DNA of 64,000 nucleotides from Sabethes cyaneus. Its lineage: Eukaryota; Arthropoda; Insecta; Diptera; Culicidae. A program made the position numbers and the translations under genes. The notes under the pieces are model-generated. The model had not been told where the DNA came from. It ran no database searches and worked only from the letters and a program-made list of their open reading frames with translations. The stretch lies in contig NC_071353.1 of assembly GCF_943734655.1 (NCBI RefSeq), positions 141,893,907-141,957,906 of the forward strand. Reading direction: 5' to 3'. Below, piece after piece: positions 22,701 to 33,412 of this stretch; within the stretch, counting starts at the first letter, position 1; every line of letters starts with the position of its first letter.

Positions 22701-25700
22701 TGTTCTAGGCAATTATCGAAGCACTCAAAATGCACGTTTTAGCAGAAGACCGTAAATCTTTTGGGCCTTTACTTGCTGAGTTATCGCATATCCAAGCTAT
22801 AAATTTCCATAGCTTCACGAGCCCATGGGGTAAAATGGGGCAAGCGGATTTATGAAATCAGCACTTCATCTTAAAGCTTAAGTCGAGTACTATAAACTTG
22901 TATGATTTCCGCTTGTCCTCAACCACCCAAATGAGAGTACGGCAGCCATACGTTTTTTGTGTTTCCCATTCGCTATAGACTCGATTCACATCCATTCTTT
23001 TGTGTTAGTAGATAGACACATGGTTTCTTCGGCAAAGTTATAGAAAATAAAAAGGCAACTACTTTGCTAAAGGAATCACATTTCTATCTCTATCGAGTGC
23101 AGAGCAATTCTTTACAAAGTGGTGCAAAAACTGTGCAACGCTGTCCCCAATTATAGCCATCGCTAGCGCAGACAACCAGTGCATTTAACTATATGAGTCA
23201 TTTTTGTACTGTCAATAGGCCTTATCGGGATAATATAGAATTCAACATGAACGGATTCCGTGCAGTCTAAATGCAAGTATAAGGGCTCCAAAGAGCTGCC
23301 GTCTTCAATGATGAGCGTACAAGTACGTAATACAAAGCTCTCAGGCAGTATGGATCACGAAACTCATTTGCAATTCTCATTATGAATCCCAGCTTCTTGC
23401 TTTCTTTGGAACTAATGCTGTTGTAGTGGTCCTGGAATGTAAGTTCGGTATCCAATAGAACACCAAGCTTCTTGACGACTACTACGCGTTGCCGTTTATA
23501 GGCTTCATTTACAGTTTTTTGCTCAATAGATGTTCATTTGACTGTAGCACCTCAACTGAACAAAATTCGAAAAAGTAGTGTTTACGGCAATTGTAGAGCT
23601 AATTATTATCTACATTATTGTTGAAGAAAGCTTAGTTTAATCTTTTGTATTTACGGCGCTATGCGCTATGGTAGAAACCCCGTTGGTAGCCAACTGAGCG
23701 CTCTTTTTGCTACCAACGGGGTAGTAGCCCCACAGCGCCATAAATACGAAAGATAGAACTATTCTTTCTTTAACAATTATGTAGATAATAATTAACTCTA
23801 CAATTGCCCTTTACATTACTTTTTCGAATTCTGTTTAGTTGAGGCGCTGCAGTCAAATACAAAAAACCGAGAATGAGACCTGTTTATAACTGATTACGGA
23901 GTACTTGGCAACGCTAATGTTGAGCCGGTTGCATACACAACATCCGTAAAACATATCGATCAGCTTTTGTAATTCAATACAATCAGCAACTGAGCGAACT
24001 GCAAGGTAGATTTTGAGGTCATCAGCATACTTCCTGGAGGGAGTGTCATGCAGATATCGTTGTAATACACCGAAAATAGCAAAAGTCCGATGTTGCTGCC
24101 CTGAGGCTCGGCTGAGGTACTCCGGAAGTCGCAAAACTCAATGCTTCCCAGTTTCACAGAAAGACAGCGGGTTTCAAAGAAAAATTTCAACCAACGGACA
24201 AAGGCAGCAGAAGCACCGAGAGGCTTTATTTTGGCTAGAAGCATGGCTTGGTCAATACGATCGAACGCAGCTTTGATGTCAGTATATACCGTGTCGACTT
24301 GTGCAGCACCTTCTATATGTTGTAGACAAAATAAACTGAACTTCACCAGATTTGTGCTATTCGAGCGACCAGGAAATCAGGCCATGCTGATCAGTTGCGA
24401 TGTATTGCGCAAAACTTCTGTGCAACGAGCCACTGATAAGGATCTCAAATAATTTCAAGCCAGCACAAAGCGGCGTAATCCGGCGATAAATGGCAATATC
24501 GTTTTTGTTTCCCTTTGTAAACACAGGAAATATATAGGATCTTTTCCAGCATACAGGAAATGTTTCCTGAAGAACCGATTAATAATAATAATAAAATGTA
24601 GAAGTTTCGAAAGAGTAGATGCGCAATTTTTCAGTAAAATCGAAGATATTTCTTTCGACCCGAGAGACCCGGGATTTCAACTGCTTCAAGGCAACTTCAA
24701 CTTCATATTGCGTGAATCTAGTTATGTTTATATCGCACACGTTATGTTTATGTCTTAATAAAAGACACGAGCACATAGAATCACGATAGTCTTCTTATAA
24801 AATATGCAATGTAATGTTAAAATCAAAAATGCTGTAAGCGAGATTGAATGCATTGGCAATGCTACGGATTGGCTCATTTTGCCCGTATTGTCGAATACGA
24901 GCTGTGATATGTAAAAAGTGACGTTGACGTCTATGCTCTCTCTGGAGCATAGAAGTAAAGCTGCCGGAGTAGTTCAGGCGAATCGACTTCCGAAGTGATG
25001 ATCTTAACAGCAAAGAGAGTGTGTGCAATCTTCTCCTTTCTAGGGTATCAATTCCAAGTAGCCGGAAGCGATCAGTGTATGAAAGCAGGTTGGCGACATC
25101 ACGCCATAGCACCTAACGAATTGCGCAAGCACAGCGGGACGCAAGAGTCTGAGCCGCGGAGATTTTGAATATAATGGCCAAGTTGTCTGTTAGCTTTTGT
25201 CAGAATATCGTTGTAGTGAGATTTGAAGGTCAGCTCGCAGTCAAATGCAGCTCCTAAATCTCTAATCTGATAAACAATTCAACAATAAACAATAAACAGC
25301 AATTGAATACGCAAGCATGATCGATTTCTGTCTGCGATAAAAGGTTATCACATTGCATTTGTTGGTGCTAAGTATTAAAAGCAGAGGGACTGTGCACAAG
25401 ACACGACCGCATATGTGACGTAGGACTACGTAAGTCTCTTTGTAGCGATAATAGGATGCATCCATGTATGTAATAATACGATTCTTTATGTATACAAGCT
25501 GCATACGTAACGTTTATCAAAGTAGTAACATTGTATACATTCAATCCTCAACCGATTTTGGAGTTACATCCATGAATTGATTGAATCTATTTTATTAAAA
25601 CGAAACCAAGTCACATTAAACCAAACAGCAAATAAATTTTTATGATCTAGAAACATTGAATAGTGCTTTTCCTCTGGTAATCGGTAGACGGTACGCGCGA

Positions 25701-28700
25701 GTTTTCAAAAAGTTGAAAATTTTGCGCAAATTTTCTGCGGCTTACAAAAGAACACTGATAATAAAGCATTTACAACCGGCAGACGTTTTGGAAGTCACAG
25801 AAAATGTCGCCCGTGACCAGAAAACTTATTTTCGTCATTTGTTGGTCGTCCGCAATGGCGAAAAATTTAACTTTTTCCTCGTTGCCTGTGTTATTATGGT
25901 GTGGCCCTTAAAAGGACCACCAGGCACGGCTTGTTGCAACGGACCAACCGGAGAGCCTTAGCAGCTATGCGATCAACGAAGCCGTTCGTGTATGGTCCTG
26001 ACTCACGATAAAATCACTCCAAGTGGCCAGCTGCAAGCGACGTGGGATAATTCTGGTCTTTTTGTTCTCGTAAGCAGCACTTCCGCAGTTAATTATTCCA
26101 TCACGGCAGCCAGCTCCAGCATTAATAGTTTCCATTCCTCAGCAGTCGATGAATACGACTGACCGGGAACTGCAGACCTGTACGACTCGAGCGTGACTTT
26201 CGCTTGTCCTTGATGTTTTCTCCTTTGTCGCGTCCAGACATGGCAGTAACTCAGTTAGCGTTTGAATAATGCTGTTCGCTGGCTTACCTCGTATTATGTA
26301 CCAGAACAAGCGACAAGAATCGGTTCCGCCTATTTTTCGTGGTCTGTCATTCCAACATCTACGTCGAAGAAAATGGAGCATTTCAATTTTAGTCTGAACA
26401 AAAGAGCAAAGTTACCAGTGAGCCGTTCACCTTTTGCTGCCAAAGAAAAATTACGCTACATATTATTACTATAGCATTGGTGATGGATAGATTTGTGTTG
26501 CTAAAGAAAACCTAGTGAAAAGCTCTAAGTTCTAAGTTTCCTAAGTTTCATCAATTACTGAAAACCGTTCTTTTAAGAATGAACAAATGCTTATACGAAG
26601 ATGCATCTTCGTATGGTGTTATTAAAACAATTCCAATCCATACTTTTCAATGCATTTTAACGCTTGACCGAACACATTTATTTGGAGGTTAGAGCTGGTA
26701 TATTAGTTGACTGCTTTGGTACCTTCCGAGACGGCCAACTCAACCGGTAGCAACAAGCGAACATAAGCGCGAGAGATGATCGGTTAAAAATTATTTAATA
26801 TGAAGCGAACAATTGGAATCAATCGAACTGAATCGAATATCTGTGAGCGAAAATTCCTTAAATCTCCATGAACATACGTTTCGTTCTTAAAAGAATCGTT
26901 CTTCAACGTGATATGTTGGAAACTTAAGTCTTCTTTTCCGTCTTCTTGTTAAGCAACAAAACAGCTGGATGTTCGGAAAGACACTTCTCTGTGGTGACAC
27001 CGGACAGCAATTTGTTCCACTCTTCGTCAAGTGACGATAATTCTGATCGTTTTGTTGTCGCGAACAGCATATTTCCTGCCAATTCCAGAACTTCAGCAGC
27101 CAGATATTCCATTACGGCAGCGAAACCACTTTCATTTCCTCAGCAGCCGATGAATACGACTGACCGGAAACTACTGCAGACGTGCACGACTCGAGCGTGA
27201 CTTTCGCTTGCCCATGATGCTTTGTCAGTAAGATGTTGGCAGTAGCTTAGCTAGCATTTGCATAATGCTGTTAGCTAGCTTACCTCGTGTTATGTACCAG
27301 AGTAAGCGACAAGAATTGGTTCCGCGTATTTTTCGTGGTCCGTCATTCCATCATCTACGTTGAAGAAAATGGAGCATTTCAATTTCAGTCTGAACAAAAA
27401 AGCAAAGTTACCAATGAACCGTTCATCTTTTGCTGCCAAATAAAAATTACGCTACGTATTACTGTAGCATTGGTGATGGATAGGTTTATGTTGCTAAAGA
27501 AAACCTAGTGAAAAGCCCTAAATTCCAAATTTCCTAAGTTTCATCAATTACTGAAAACCGTTCTTTTAAGAATGAACAAATTCTTATATGAAGATGCAAA
27601 AGATGTCACTAAAACTGCTAATACTAATACTGCTTATATGAAGATATAAAAGATTGTTGTTCTCCGCTGATCACAATAAAGTATTGGGTTTGGTTTCAAT
27701 TCATTCTCCTGCGCATTTGTTGCGGTCAATAGTGTTTAATTTGATGTTAACTTGGTTTCAATTGCTATCACTTGTTCACGGCAGACAAGTTTTCAATGTG
27801 ACGATTATTGAAATTGAAATAACTGCGGCACCGCTCGTGTTGCCGTTGGTGGTACATCACAATAAGGAATTATCAAACCAATCAGCAATAAACGAGAAAG
27901 GGTAGGATTGCATTTAATTCTCTTGTAACTTTGTTATAGTAGAATTAAATGGAATTTTCCATCAACTTTCTCGTTGGTTCCTGAATTGTATCAAAACTTA
28001 TTCGAAAATAATTGGAAATTATTCCAACCAATCACTAAGCGAGAAGTTACACCTCGACGAAGAGTTGAACAAACTGCTGTCTAACTACCGAGTAAGATTT
28101 ATTTTCAATTTTTCAATGGCGCGCATTGAAAATCAATAGTTTACAATATTTTTCAATTCGATTTTCCGATCTATTGGTGTAAATAGCTTGGAAATCTATT
28201 AGGAATTGACTGAATTATTAACCGAAGCGTGAAAACGCATTACCACTTTGATGACGTAATTTCCAACAACCAATCACGAAGCTAGGATTTCTAGGTGGAC
28301 AAGGCTTCATTATTCCCAATTTTTCAATAGTGCGCACTTAAAAATCAATAGTTTTCTTTATTCGCGTAGATCCGTAGAAGATTTTCCGATCGATTGGTGC
28401 AAAAATATTTAAAATCGATCGGGAAACCGCTAAGGTATTAGCGCTCAAAATCTTTCATTTTTCGTGACGCTCGCATTTTTCGATTTTTTGGAATGACCAG
28501 GAAGGTAGCTCCTGAAAGACGTAGTCCTACGTCAAAAACTCAAATAATTTCTTACTCTTCCAGAGTATGTTATACTTCTAATAATGAAGCTAAGAGTCAT
28601 ATACATTACCAAAATCAGGCTATCTAAAAATTAGTCTAAGTGGGAGTCGAATGGGGATAAAAACTTCGATCCAAAACTGTTAATCATCCAACATTTTCGA

Positions 28701-30643
28701 ACCGCTTCAAGATTGATTGAATTGTGTTTCAACTCCGCATGTCTAGACGAACCCTTTTTTTTTTGTTCCCAATGGACGACATGTTAAGTGCAGTATAAAT
28801 TTCGAAGAAAAAATATCATTCATTTACCGGGTATGTGACTGTCAGGTTCAAAGTCAAGCAGCAAACCCAATCCGGGATGTGCCAACCCCTGACCCCATAG
28901 ATTGAGAAAAGACTGACTGCCGAGAAGCACCTTTTTTGTTCTTCAGAAGCTGGTTTTGTTTGAACAGAATTTTAACCGTTAACGTATATGCTCTGTTTGA
29001 CAAGTATCTCTTGTTTTAGTCTTTTCTGTCGCAAGCACTCGATTGAAGTGCGACTGCCGTCTGAATCTTCGACAGTACAATGCTGCAGGATATACACGTT
29101 TTTCTTTTTTATTTTTTTTTTTTTTGTAGGCTGCTAACATAATTAATATTGATGTTTTAGAATATAACTACCAACCACAATTTTAAAAGGACTGGATTTT
29201 AAATTTTAAACCAACCTGAAGCGTGTCCTATTTTCTAAAGAATACAAAATAAAATCTGTTTCCGCTGAAAAGTACAATCGTAATTGAAACTTCTTCAATT
29301 CTGAATCAAACTCTCACCGATAGAGCCAGCAAAAAATGGATCTAAAATCAGTTTCTACAGCAAAGTTGGCAACTGTAGGTACACTACAGTTGTGTCGAGC
29401 ATAGCCGTTGGCATAATCATCATAACGACTAAAGTCTCTATCAATTATGTTTCCCATTGTTTGTCCTTGCAACGTCAGCTTGATCTAGAACTAGTCCGGC
29501 TGGGCTCTGGTTATGGTTACCCACTGGCGGACGGAGGAGATAAGTCTCTCTCGGCCCCTCCTGTTCCCGGGCGCTGCGCTCGCAATCAAGAAGGTTTTAA
29601 TCATTGTGTTGTTTTCTTTCAATTGACACGTCTTTTTTGCACCCATCGTCTCTCGAACAATACCTTTCCTGTGCGTCCGCCCGTGGGCAACAAACTCCAA
29701 CAGAACTGGATGGTTCCAGCGATGCGATGCGCCACAAGCGAGGACCCACAGTAGGCTTGTTTGCATTTCCACGAGTCGGGCGATCCGATCCGGAGCTGGT
29801 GGACTGGGGCGAAGCTGCACTTCCGGTCGAGCTGGCCGATGATTATGGTAAGACGGCGTGTAATTTGGATTAGTAGGTCTGATGACAATCGCAACTGCTA
29901 TTTTTGTTTGCTGCTCTCTTTGCAGGGGACTATTCGATTCGAGAATACAAACGACAAGGGCTGGTACCGTTTCCACGGGTGGGTCGTTCGGGACCGAGCT
30001 TGGCTCGCTTCTGGCCCAAGTCGATGCAGCAGAAACGTGCCGGAAACTCCGGCGCCAGCAGCGGTATGTGGTTCGGTCCTCGGCTGGGTAAACGTGCCAA
30101 CGCGGCTGCCAGCGAGATCAAAGGTGAACAATTATAAATACAGGTGAATCATTGTTCAATGTTGGATGAAAACTTTAACCCTGCTTTGTTTATATTTTTC
30201 CCCGTATTTTTCAACACAAATCTTCATGTTCACTGAGATGACGAAATTAGTTTGTGGGAACTGAAAAATAGGTTCAATTCGATCTGCATGGGGTACAGCA
30301 CGATGCAAACGAAATGACTGGCAATCGAATGTTTTATTTTTGTTAATGTTATATTTACATAACTAAGGATTTACTGACGGTATTTTTTCAAACGACAGGC
30401 AATGAAGTCTACACACCACGTCTTGGTCGCTCCTACTTTAGCAGACTGGTGAACTATGAACGACAATTCCAGTCATCGCTCCCTATACCACTATGTTACT
30501 TCCGGTTAAACCCACCACAGACTAAATTGTCCGCTGAAATTCCACTACCTAGCGATGCAATAACGATAACTCGAAAGGCTGGGGAAAGCTTGTTTGGAAC
30601 GGGTAGCGAAGCATTCCTGATAAACAAGCTTTCCGAAATTTAG
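19756..30643 (+). CDS. capa: CAPA neuropeptide precursor
   Basis: This is the precursor of the CAPA (periviscerokinin) and pyrokinin peptides, which in insects are released from ventral-cord neurosecretory cells and act on Malpighian tubules and muscle. Exons: 19756-19852, 29704-29847, 29926-30123, 30399-30643. Phases agree at every junction and the total is 227 residues. Residues 1 to about 28 form a signal peptide (MLVYVSLFLVVLSTAKLCHG). Exon 2 gives KR-GPTVGLFAFPRV-GR. Exon 3 gives KR-QGLVPFPRV-GR and KR-AGNSGASSGMWFGPRL-GKR. Gly followed by a basic residue marks amidation. Exon 4 adds VYTPRL-GR, a possible fourth peptide, and a tail. If the last intron (30124-30398) is retained, the protein stops at 30137 with 150 residues and loses VYTPRL. 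Intron 1 is 9.9 kb and full of transposon remains. Confidence 0.93.
20383..20860. repeat. Two diverged direct repeats in capa intron 1
   Basis: The words GATGAATTGGCAAATAAGAAAA, ATATTTTTCCT and a GATGCTTTGTTC/GGTGCTTGGTTC pair recur in the same order from 20383 and again from 20617, a period of about 235 bases. A second pair of related A/T-rich blocks, with AAAGCATTTTAAAAA and ATTTTCCAAAAA, occurs at 21298-21385 and 21738-21830. No gene was seen. Confidence 0.55.
22527..23110. repeat. Dispersed repeat, copy 1 (also at 33413-34120)
   Basis: From about 22562 the sequence matches 33413-33945 with only scattered differences by eye (for example CGAGCCCATGGGGTAAAATG in both). Within each copy, the phrase TGGTTTCTTCGGCAAAGTTA and a following TTTCTATCTNTATCGAGTGC recur about 485 bases apart, so the family is itself built of tandem monomers. 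No coding frame. Confidence 0.75.
23267..24776 (-). mobile_element. Jockey-clade non-LTR retrotransposon fragment with nested MITE
   Basis: Reading on the - strand from 24776: a finger-region remnant (FTQYEVEVALKQLKS), then DTVYTDIKAAFDRIDQAML with the palm Asp, PQGSNIGLLLFSVYYNDI, a frameshifted catalytic box, then VADCIELQKLIDMF and ISVAKYSVIS. A 324-base foldback element (23536-23859) cuts the frame. The RT tail resumes with KKLGVLLDTELTFQDHYN and IANEFRDPYCLRALYY. Frameshifts and stops show that it is dead. It lies antisense inside capa intron 1. Confidence 0.8.
23536..23859. mobile_element. Foldback MITE nested in the jockey fragment
   Basis: The ends are inverted: ATTTGACTGTAGCACCTCAA at the left and TTGAGGCGCTGCAGTCAAAT at the right. 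The inverted arms extend about 120 bases and include TTTACGG, TAATTATTATCTACAT and GCGCTAT/ATGGCGCTG words. The centre carries CTACCAACGGGGT on both strands. The RT reading frame is continuous on either side once it is removed. A one-arm copy lies at 42907-43032. Confidence 0.75.
24795..25260 (-). mobile_element. Second jockey-clade fragment (RT C-terminal part)
   Basis: On the - strand, DCELTFKSHYNDILTKANRQ lies at about 25180-25250 and LLSYTDRFRLLGIDTLERRR at about 25030-25085. RQRHFLHITARIRQYGQNEP follows down to about 24870. This is the C-terminal end of a jockey-type RT. It lies just upstream, in element orientation, of the separate copy at 23267-24776. The two overlap in content, so they are independent insertions. 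Confidence 0.75.
26020..26241 (-). pseudogene. Histone H2A pseudogene, unit 1
   Basis: On the - strand the frame opens with ATG at 26241-26239 and reads MSGRDKGENIKDKRKSRSSR, then TGLQFPVSRIHRLLR. This is the H2A N terminus with several substitutions. After RLLR it is broken. Words matching GNY, LAAVME, LTAEVL and KKTRIIPRRLQLA follow in shifting frames, with the segments between them (acidic-patch loop and LELAGN) deleted. The 340 bases before the ATG match those before unit 2. The units therefore arose by duplication of a segment with flanks, not by retroposition. Confidence 0.85.
26924..27217 (-). pseudogene. Histone H2A pseudogene, unit 2
   Basis: On the - strand the start codon is missing through a small deletion. 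KAKSRSSR and GLQFPVSRIHRLLRK can be traced across frame changes. From 27112 the sequence is open as MEYLAAEVLELAGN, then a degenerate stretch where RDNKKTRIIPRHLQ is expected, then EEWNKLLSGVT and the C terminus AVLLLNKKTEKKT, ending in a stop at 26926-26924. Intact insect H2A ends LLPKKTEKKA. It complements unit 1, since each keeps parts the other has lost. Confidence 0.85.
28051..28077 (+). pseudogene. Short H2A-like remnant, opposite strand
   Basis: On the + strand, GACGAAGAGTTGAACAAACT and following bases read DEELNKLLS, the H2A motif just before the docking domain. A TAA follows two codons later. It is short and would not be called alone. Its position inside element B beside two other H2A units makes it plausible. 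Confidence 0.45.
28560..29660. other. End of capa intron 1, no gene seen
   Basis: A/T-rich sequence with a poly-T run near 29106-29126 and no recognised repeat family. The last 250 bases before exon 2 (29400-29660) are less A/T-rich and look non-repetitive. Confidence 0.4.
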
Positions 30644-30775
30644 CATCCAATGGAACTTTAGCAAACAATTTGTGACCACAGTTTTTCAACCACTTATTTA
30701 CGAACAACACGAAGTATCACATAGCTCAAATTGTTCACTGAAAAAAAAATTGAAGTTAAATTTTTAAAAACAACA

Positions 30776-30838
30776 AATAAACCCTATACAGTAGCTGCAA
30801 TTGTTAGTAGTAGAAGAATATGAAAAGTTGTAAATAAA
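30776..30838 (+). terminator. poly(A) signals of capa
   Basis: Two AATAAA hexamers, at 30776-30781 and 30833-30838, lie 133 and 190 bases after the exon 4 stop codon. Either could serve. Their position supports exon 4 as the true 3' end. Confidence 0.6.
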
Positions 30839-31617
30839 AACTAGAAGCATATTCGATTTGCATATTGAAGAAAAAAAATAGTGTCAATTTAGTTTCTGTT
30901 AAAGAATCAGCAACCAGTAAAGTACACTTACTGTATCCGAAAATTGCTTATCTCCCAGTGTCGACTCATGGTGCGCTAGCACAATCTTGTACAGCAGTGG
31001 AAACGTAATTTTCAAAACCTGCACCTAGCAAGGGTCTGCACTCCATGTTAGGAGCGGCTCACGACAGTGTCTGACTCGGTACGGGCTGCTGAATTGAGAA
31101 ACGTGCTGGCTCAACGGCTAAAGCAAAGATGGGAGCTCCAGCACGAGGCTCGGAAGCGTGGCCCTCTCTGGTCTTTAGGCAACTTACTTGAAAATAAGAT
31201 TACGAACAATTAAGAAAATACGACTCGGAAAATTTGGCATAGAGCCAAGCAAGCAACGTAACGGTATAGAATAAGAGTGCTAGAGCTGGAGCTACCGAGA
31301 GGTACTCGTGCCTACTGGATGAGGCACTAACCTCCTCTCTAGAGCTAGTGCCTCGACTGACAGAGATGACTGGGGAGGATATCGAGGTCGCAACCGCGGC
31401 GCTAAGTGAAGAAAATTCGTGGAAAAAAGAGCGTTGAAAATCTATCTCAGCATTGCCACGAGAGAGAAGTTGGCCAAGTATCAGCGAGCATAGAACCAAT
31501 TAAGCATAATCCCGAGAAAGGAAAAACATCAGAAAGAGGACAGAGTTCGTAAACAATAGGAAAAACAATTTCTGGGCAGCATGCGATACAGTTGATTGAG
31601 AACATCTATGACAGATA

Positions 31618-31680
31618 ATGTACGAATACAGATTTCTGGATAAACTGAAGCGGTTAATCAAAGTTAGTCTAGAACAAAAT
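31618..31680 (+). mobile_element. Short non-LTR RT scrap
   Basis: The + frame reads FLDKLKRLIKVSLEQNMCYH, resembling the RT segment FPDKLTQLIKAILERVICY found at 50.45 kb on the - strand. The surrounding 30900-31860 stretch shows no other recognisable gene, only short broken frames. Confidence 0.4.
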
Positions 31681-31863
31681 ATGTGCTACCACGTGCGCAT
31701 TTTGAAGGCACGAAGCCTGAAAAATGCATTCCGCCATAATTGTAGGGCCACAACGGCCCTTGAAGCATTGATAGGATTTAGCAAGCTACCACTAAAACCG
31801 AGAAATACTTCAGTGATACCGTGACAGCGCAACGGGATAGTTTAAGTCGTACCCTCAACATAC

Positions 31864-33400
31864 CTAATTTAAGTTGTTAAGCAAGAGCTGAAAAAGAGTG
31901 ACCAAGTGACTGAGGAGTGAAGGTACTGTGTCCAACTTGCCGTTGCCGGATCGCTGGTCGATTCTCCATTTACTTTGCAACTCCGACAGAATTTGCGTCA
32001 CTGCTCCGCTAACGGCATTCCAAGTGGTCTCTTCTTGACAAATTTCGGCGACAATTCTCTCAAGGTTAAGAGTAGGCATCTCTCTTCGCACTGCCTCGAA
32101 TCTAGGACAGTCGAATACTACATGCTCTGACGTTTCATCCATGTTTATACATTCTGTACAAAGGACTATCTAAAGCAGCCGTGACCAGACAGAAAATGCG
32201 TCAGGTAAAAGTTAACTTTGCCATGCTTTCTGTTCACCCACGTCGAGAGATTCGGTATTAGTCTGTGTGTCCGTCTACCATTCACGCACGGCCGTTTCCC
32301 ACTGTGACTGCCACTTAGGGACGTAAAATGTACTGGTTGGTGACCAAAATCTGAAGACATTTGACATTTTTTCTTGCGATCAGTCATGCGGCAGATTTCT
32401 AGTACATACGCACCGAGAAGAAATACCAGAATAACGATAGCATCGCTTGCTCGTCGTGTCGCACACACTTCGGAGCGGCAGAGACACGCTTCAACATTCT
32501 AGCACCATGCATGACAAAAGGTGTAGCAGTTTTTGGTATTCTCGTTTACTGCTTCGTTCGTATGTCTACAGCTTTTCCGCACATAATGCGGATTCAAAGA
32601 AGAACGTTCCCAAAATTGAAAACGAACTCTACTGCATCTATTCTTACAAGATCTTTAAAGTAGATGATCAAGCACAAAACCGTGCAAAAATTCAACAATT
32701 TTCATTACATAAATTTCAGGTGAAAAACGCATCAATAATTACACCTTATTCTCTATCGCTTGTCCATACTATTCCAGCTAGAACTGTAAGCAAAAAGCGG
32801 CGAATGCCTGTTACTTTTATACTGTGACATTTTTTTCGACTGGTCACAGTGAAATAAGAATGTTTGCTTATTATTATGTACGTTTTCCAGCTAGTTTCAA
32901 CACATCAAGAGATAGGCTCTCTCGATACAGACACAGTACGACGCGACGGTATTGGCTGAGTTTCCTTCCGCCTATAGCACTCACTCCCTACTAGCACGGT
33001 TGTTACAAAGTAGTTGTGGTAACCGAATTATAACTAGTTTCAGTCGTAATCCGGTTGCTTCAACTAAATGGACTTACAGTGTGCTACTTGGGCTGCCCTC
33101 CTCCAATAGGATGGGATGGGTCGATGGGAATCATCCCGGCGGTAAGGCATACTTCAACTTCGCTTAGTATTCCGTTTAGTATTTAATGCTGCAATCCATG
33201 CAGGGCCACCGTACCTAAGTATCGACTAAGATACACCGGCCAGCAAACGTCTTCTACTACTCCTTGATCCTGAGTTGTTCGGCATTATCCTAGCAAGTGC
33301 ATTGGTGGCCTTCGCCGCCTTCTCGCAAGCGTAATCAACGTGGCTATTGAGATACTCCCAGGTATTTCAGCCTCCGTTGCGAGACTGTGACATGATCTCT
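31864..33400 (-). mobile_element. R1-clade retrotransposon 3' part with an unidentified insertion
   Basis: Reading on the - strand from 33400: HVDYACEKAAKATNALARIM-like and RRLLAGVS, then SILRYGGPAWIAAL-like to about 33180. The frame is lost across 32480-33170. It resumes with CATRRASDAIVILV, LIPNLSTWVNRKHGKVNFYL and THFLSGHGCF (32166-32468), and ends with the Cys/His motif TSEHVVFDCPRFEAVRREM (31864-32142). The order matches the C-terminal half of R1-type ORF2. The middle 700 bases are unidentified inserted sequence. Confidence 0.75.
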
Positions 33401-33412
33401 GACGGTGATAAC

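Larger units (their letters stand above)
25416..28534. mobile_element. Palindrome-ended element, long copy with histone H2A remnants (element B)
   Basis: The left end TGACGTAGGACTACGTAAGT and the right end GACGTAGTCCTACGTCA are the reversed ends of element A (14457-15472). About 100-200 bases inward from each end also match A. The match runs about 25-30 bases further left, to about 25389. The inside is about 2 kb longer than A. It holds two diverged H2A pseudogene units on the - strand (26020-26241 and 26924-27217) with about 340 bases of shared 5' flank each, plus a short H2A-like stretch on the + strand at 28051-28077. No transposase was recognised. It sits in capa intron 1. Confidence 0.7.

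Noticed and set aside
26139..26381. 80-codon reverse frame upstream of and across H2A unit 1
   Set aside because: It is a shifted reading of the H2A pseudogene and its 5' flank. The true H2A frame starts at 26241.
29619..30131. Reverse-strand open frames across the capa peptide exons
   Set aside because: They are shadows of the capa coding exons, whose frame encodes recognised peptides with processing sites.
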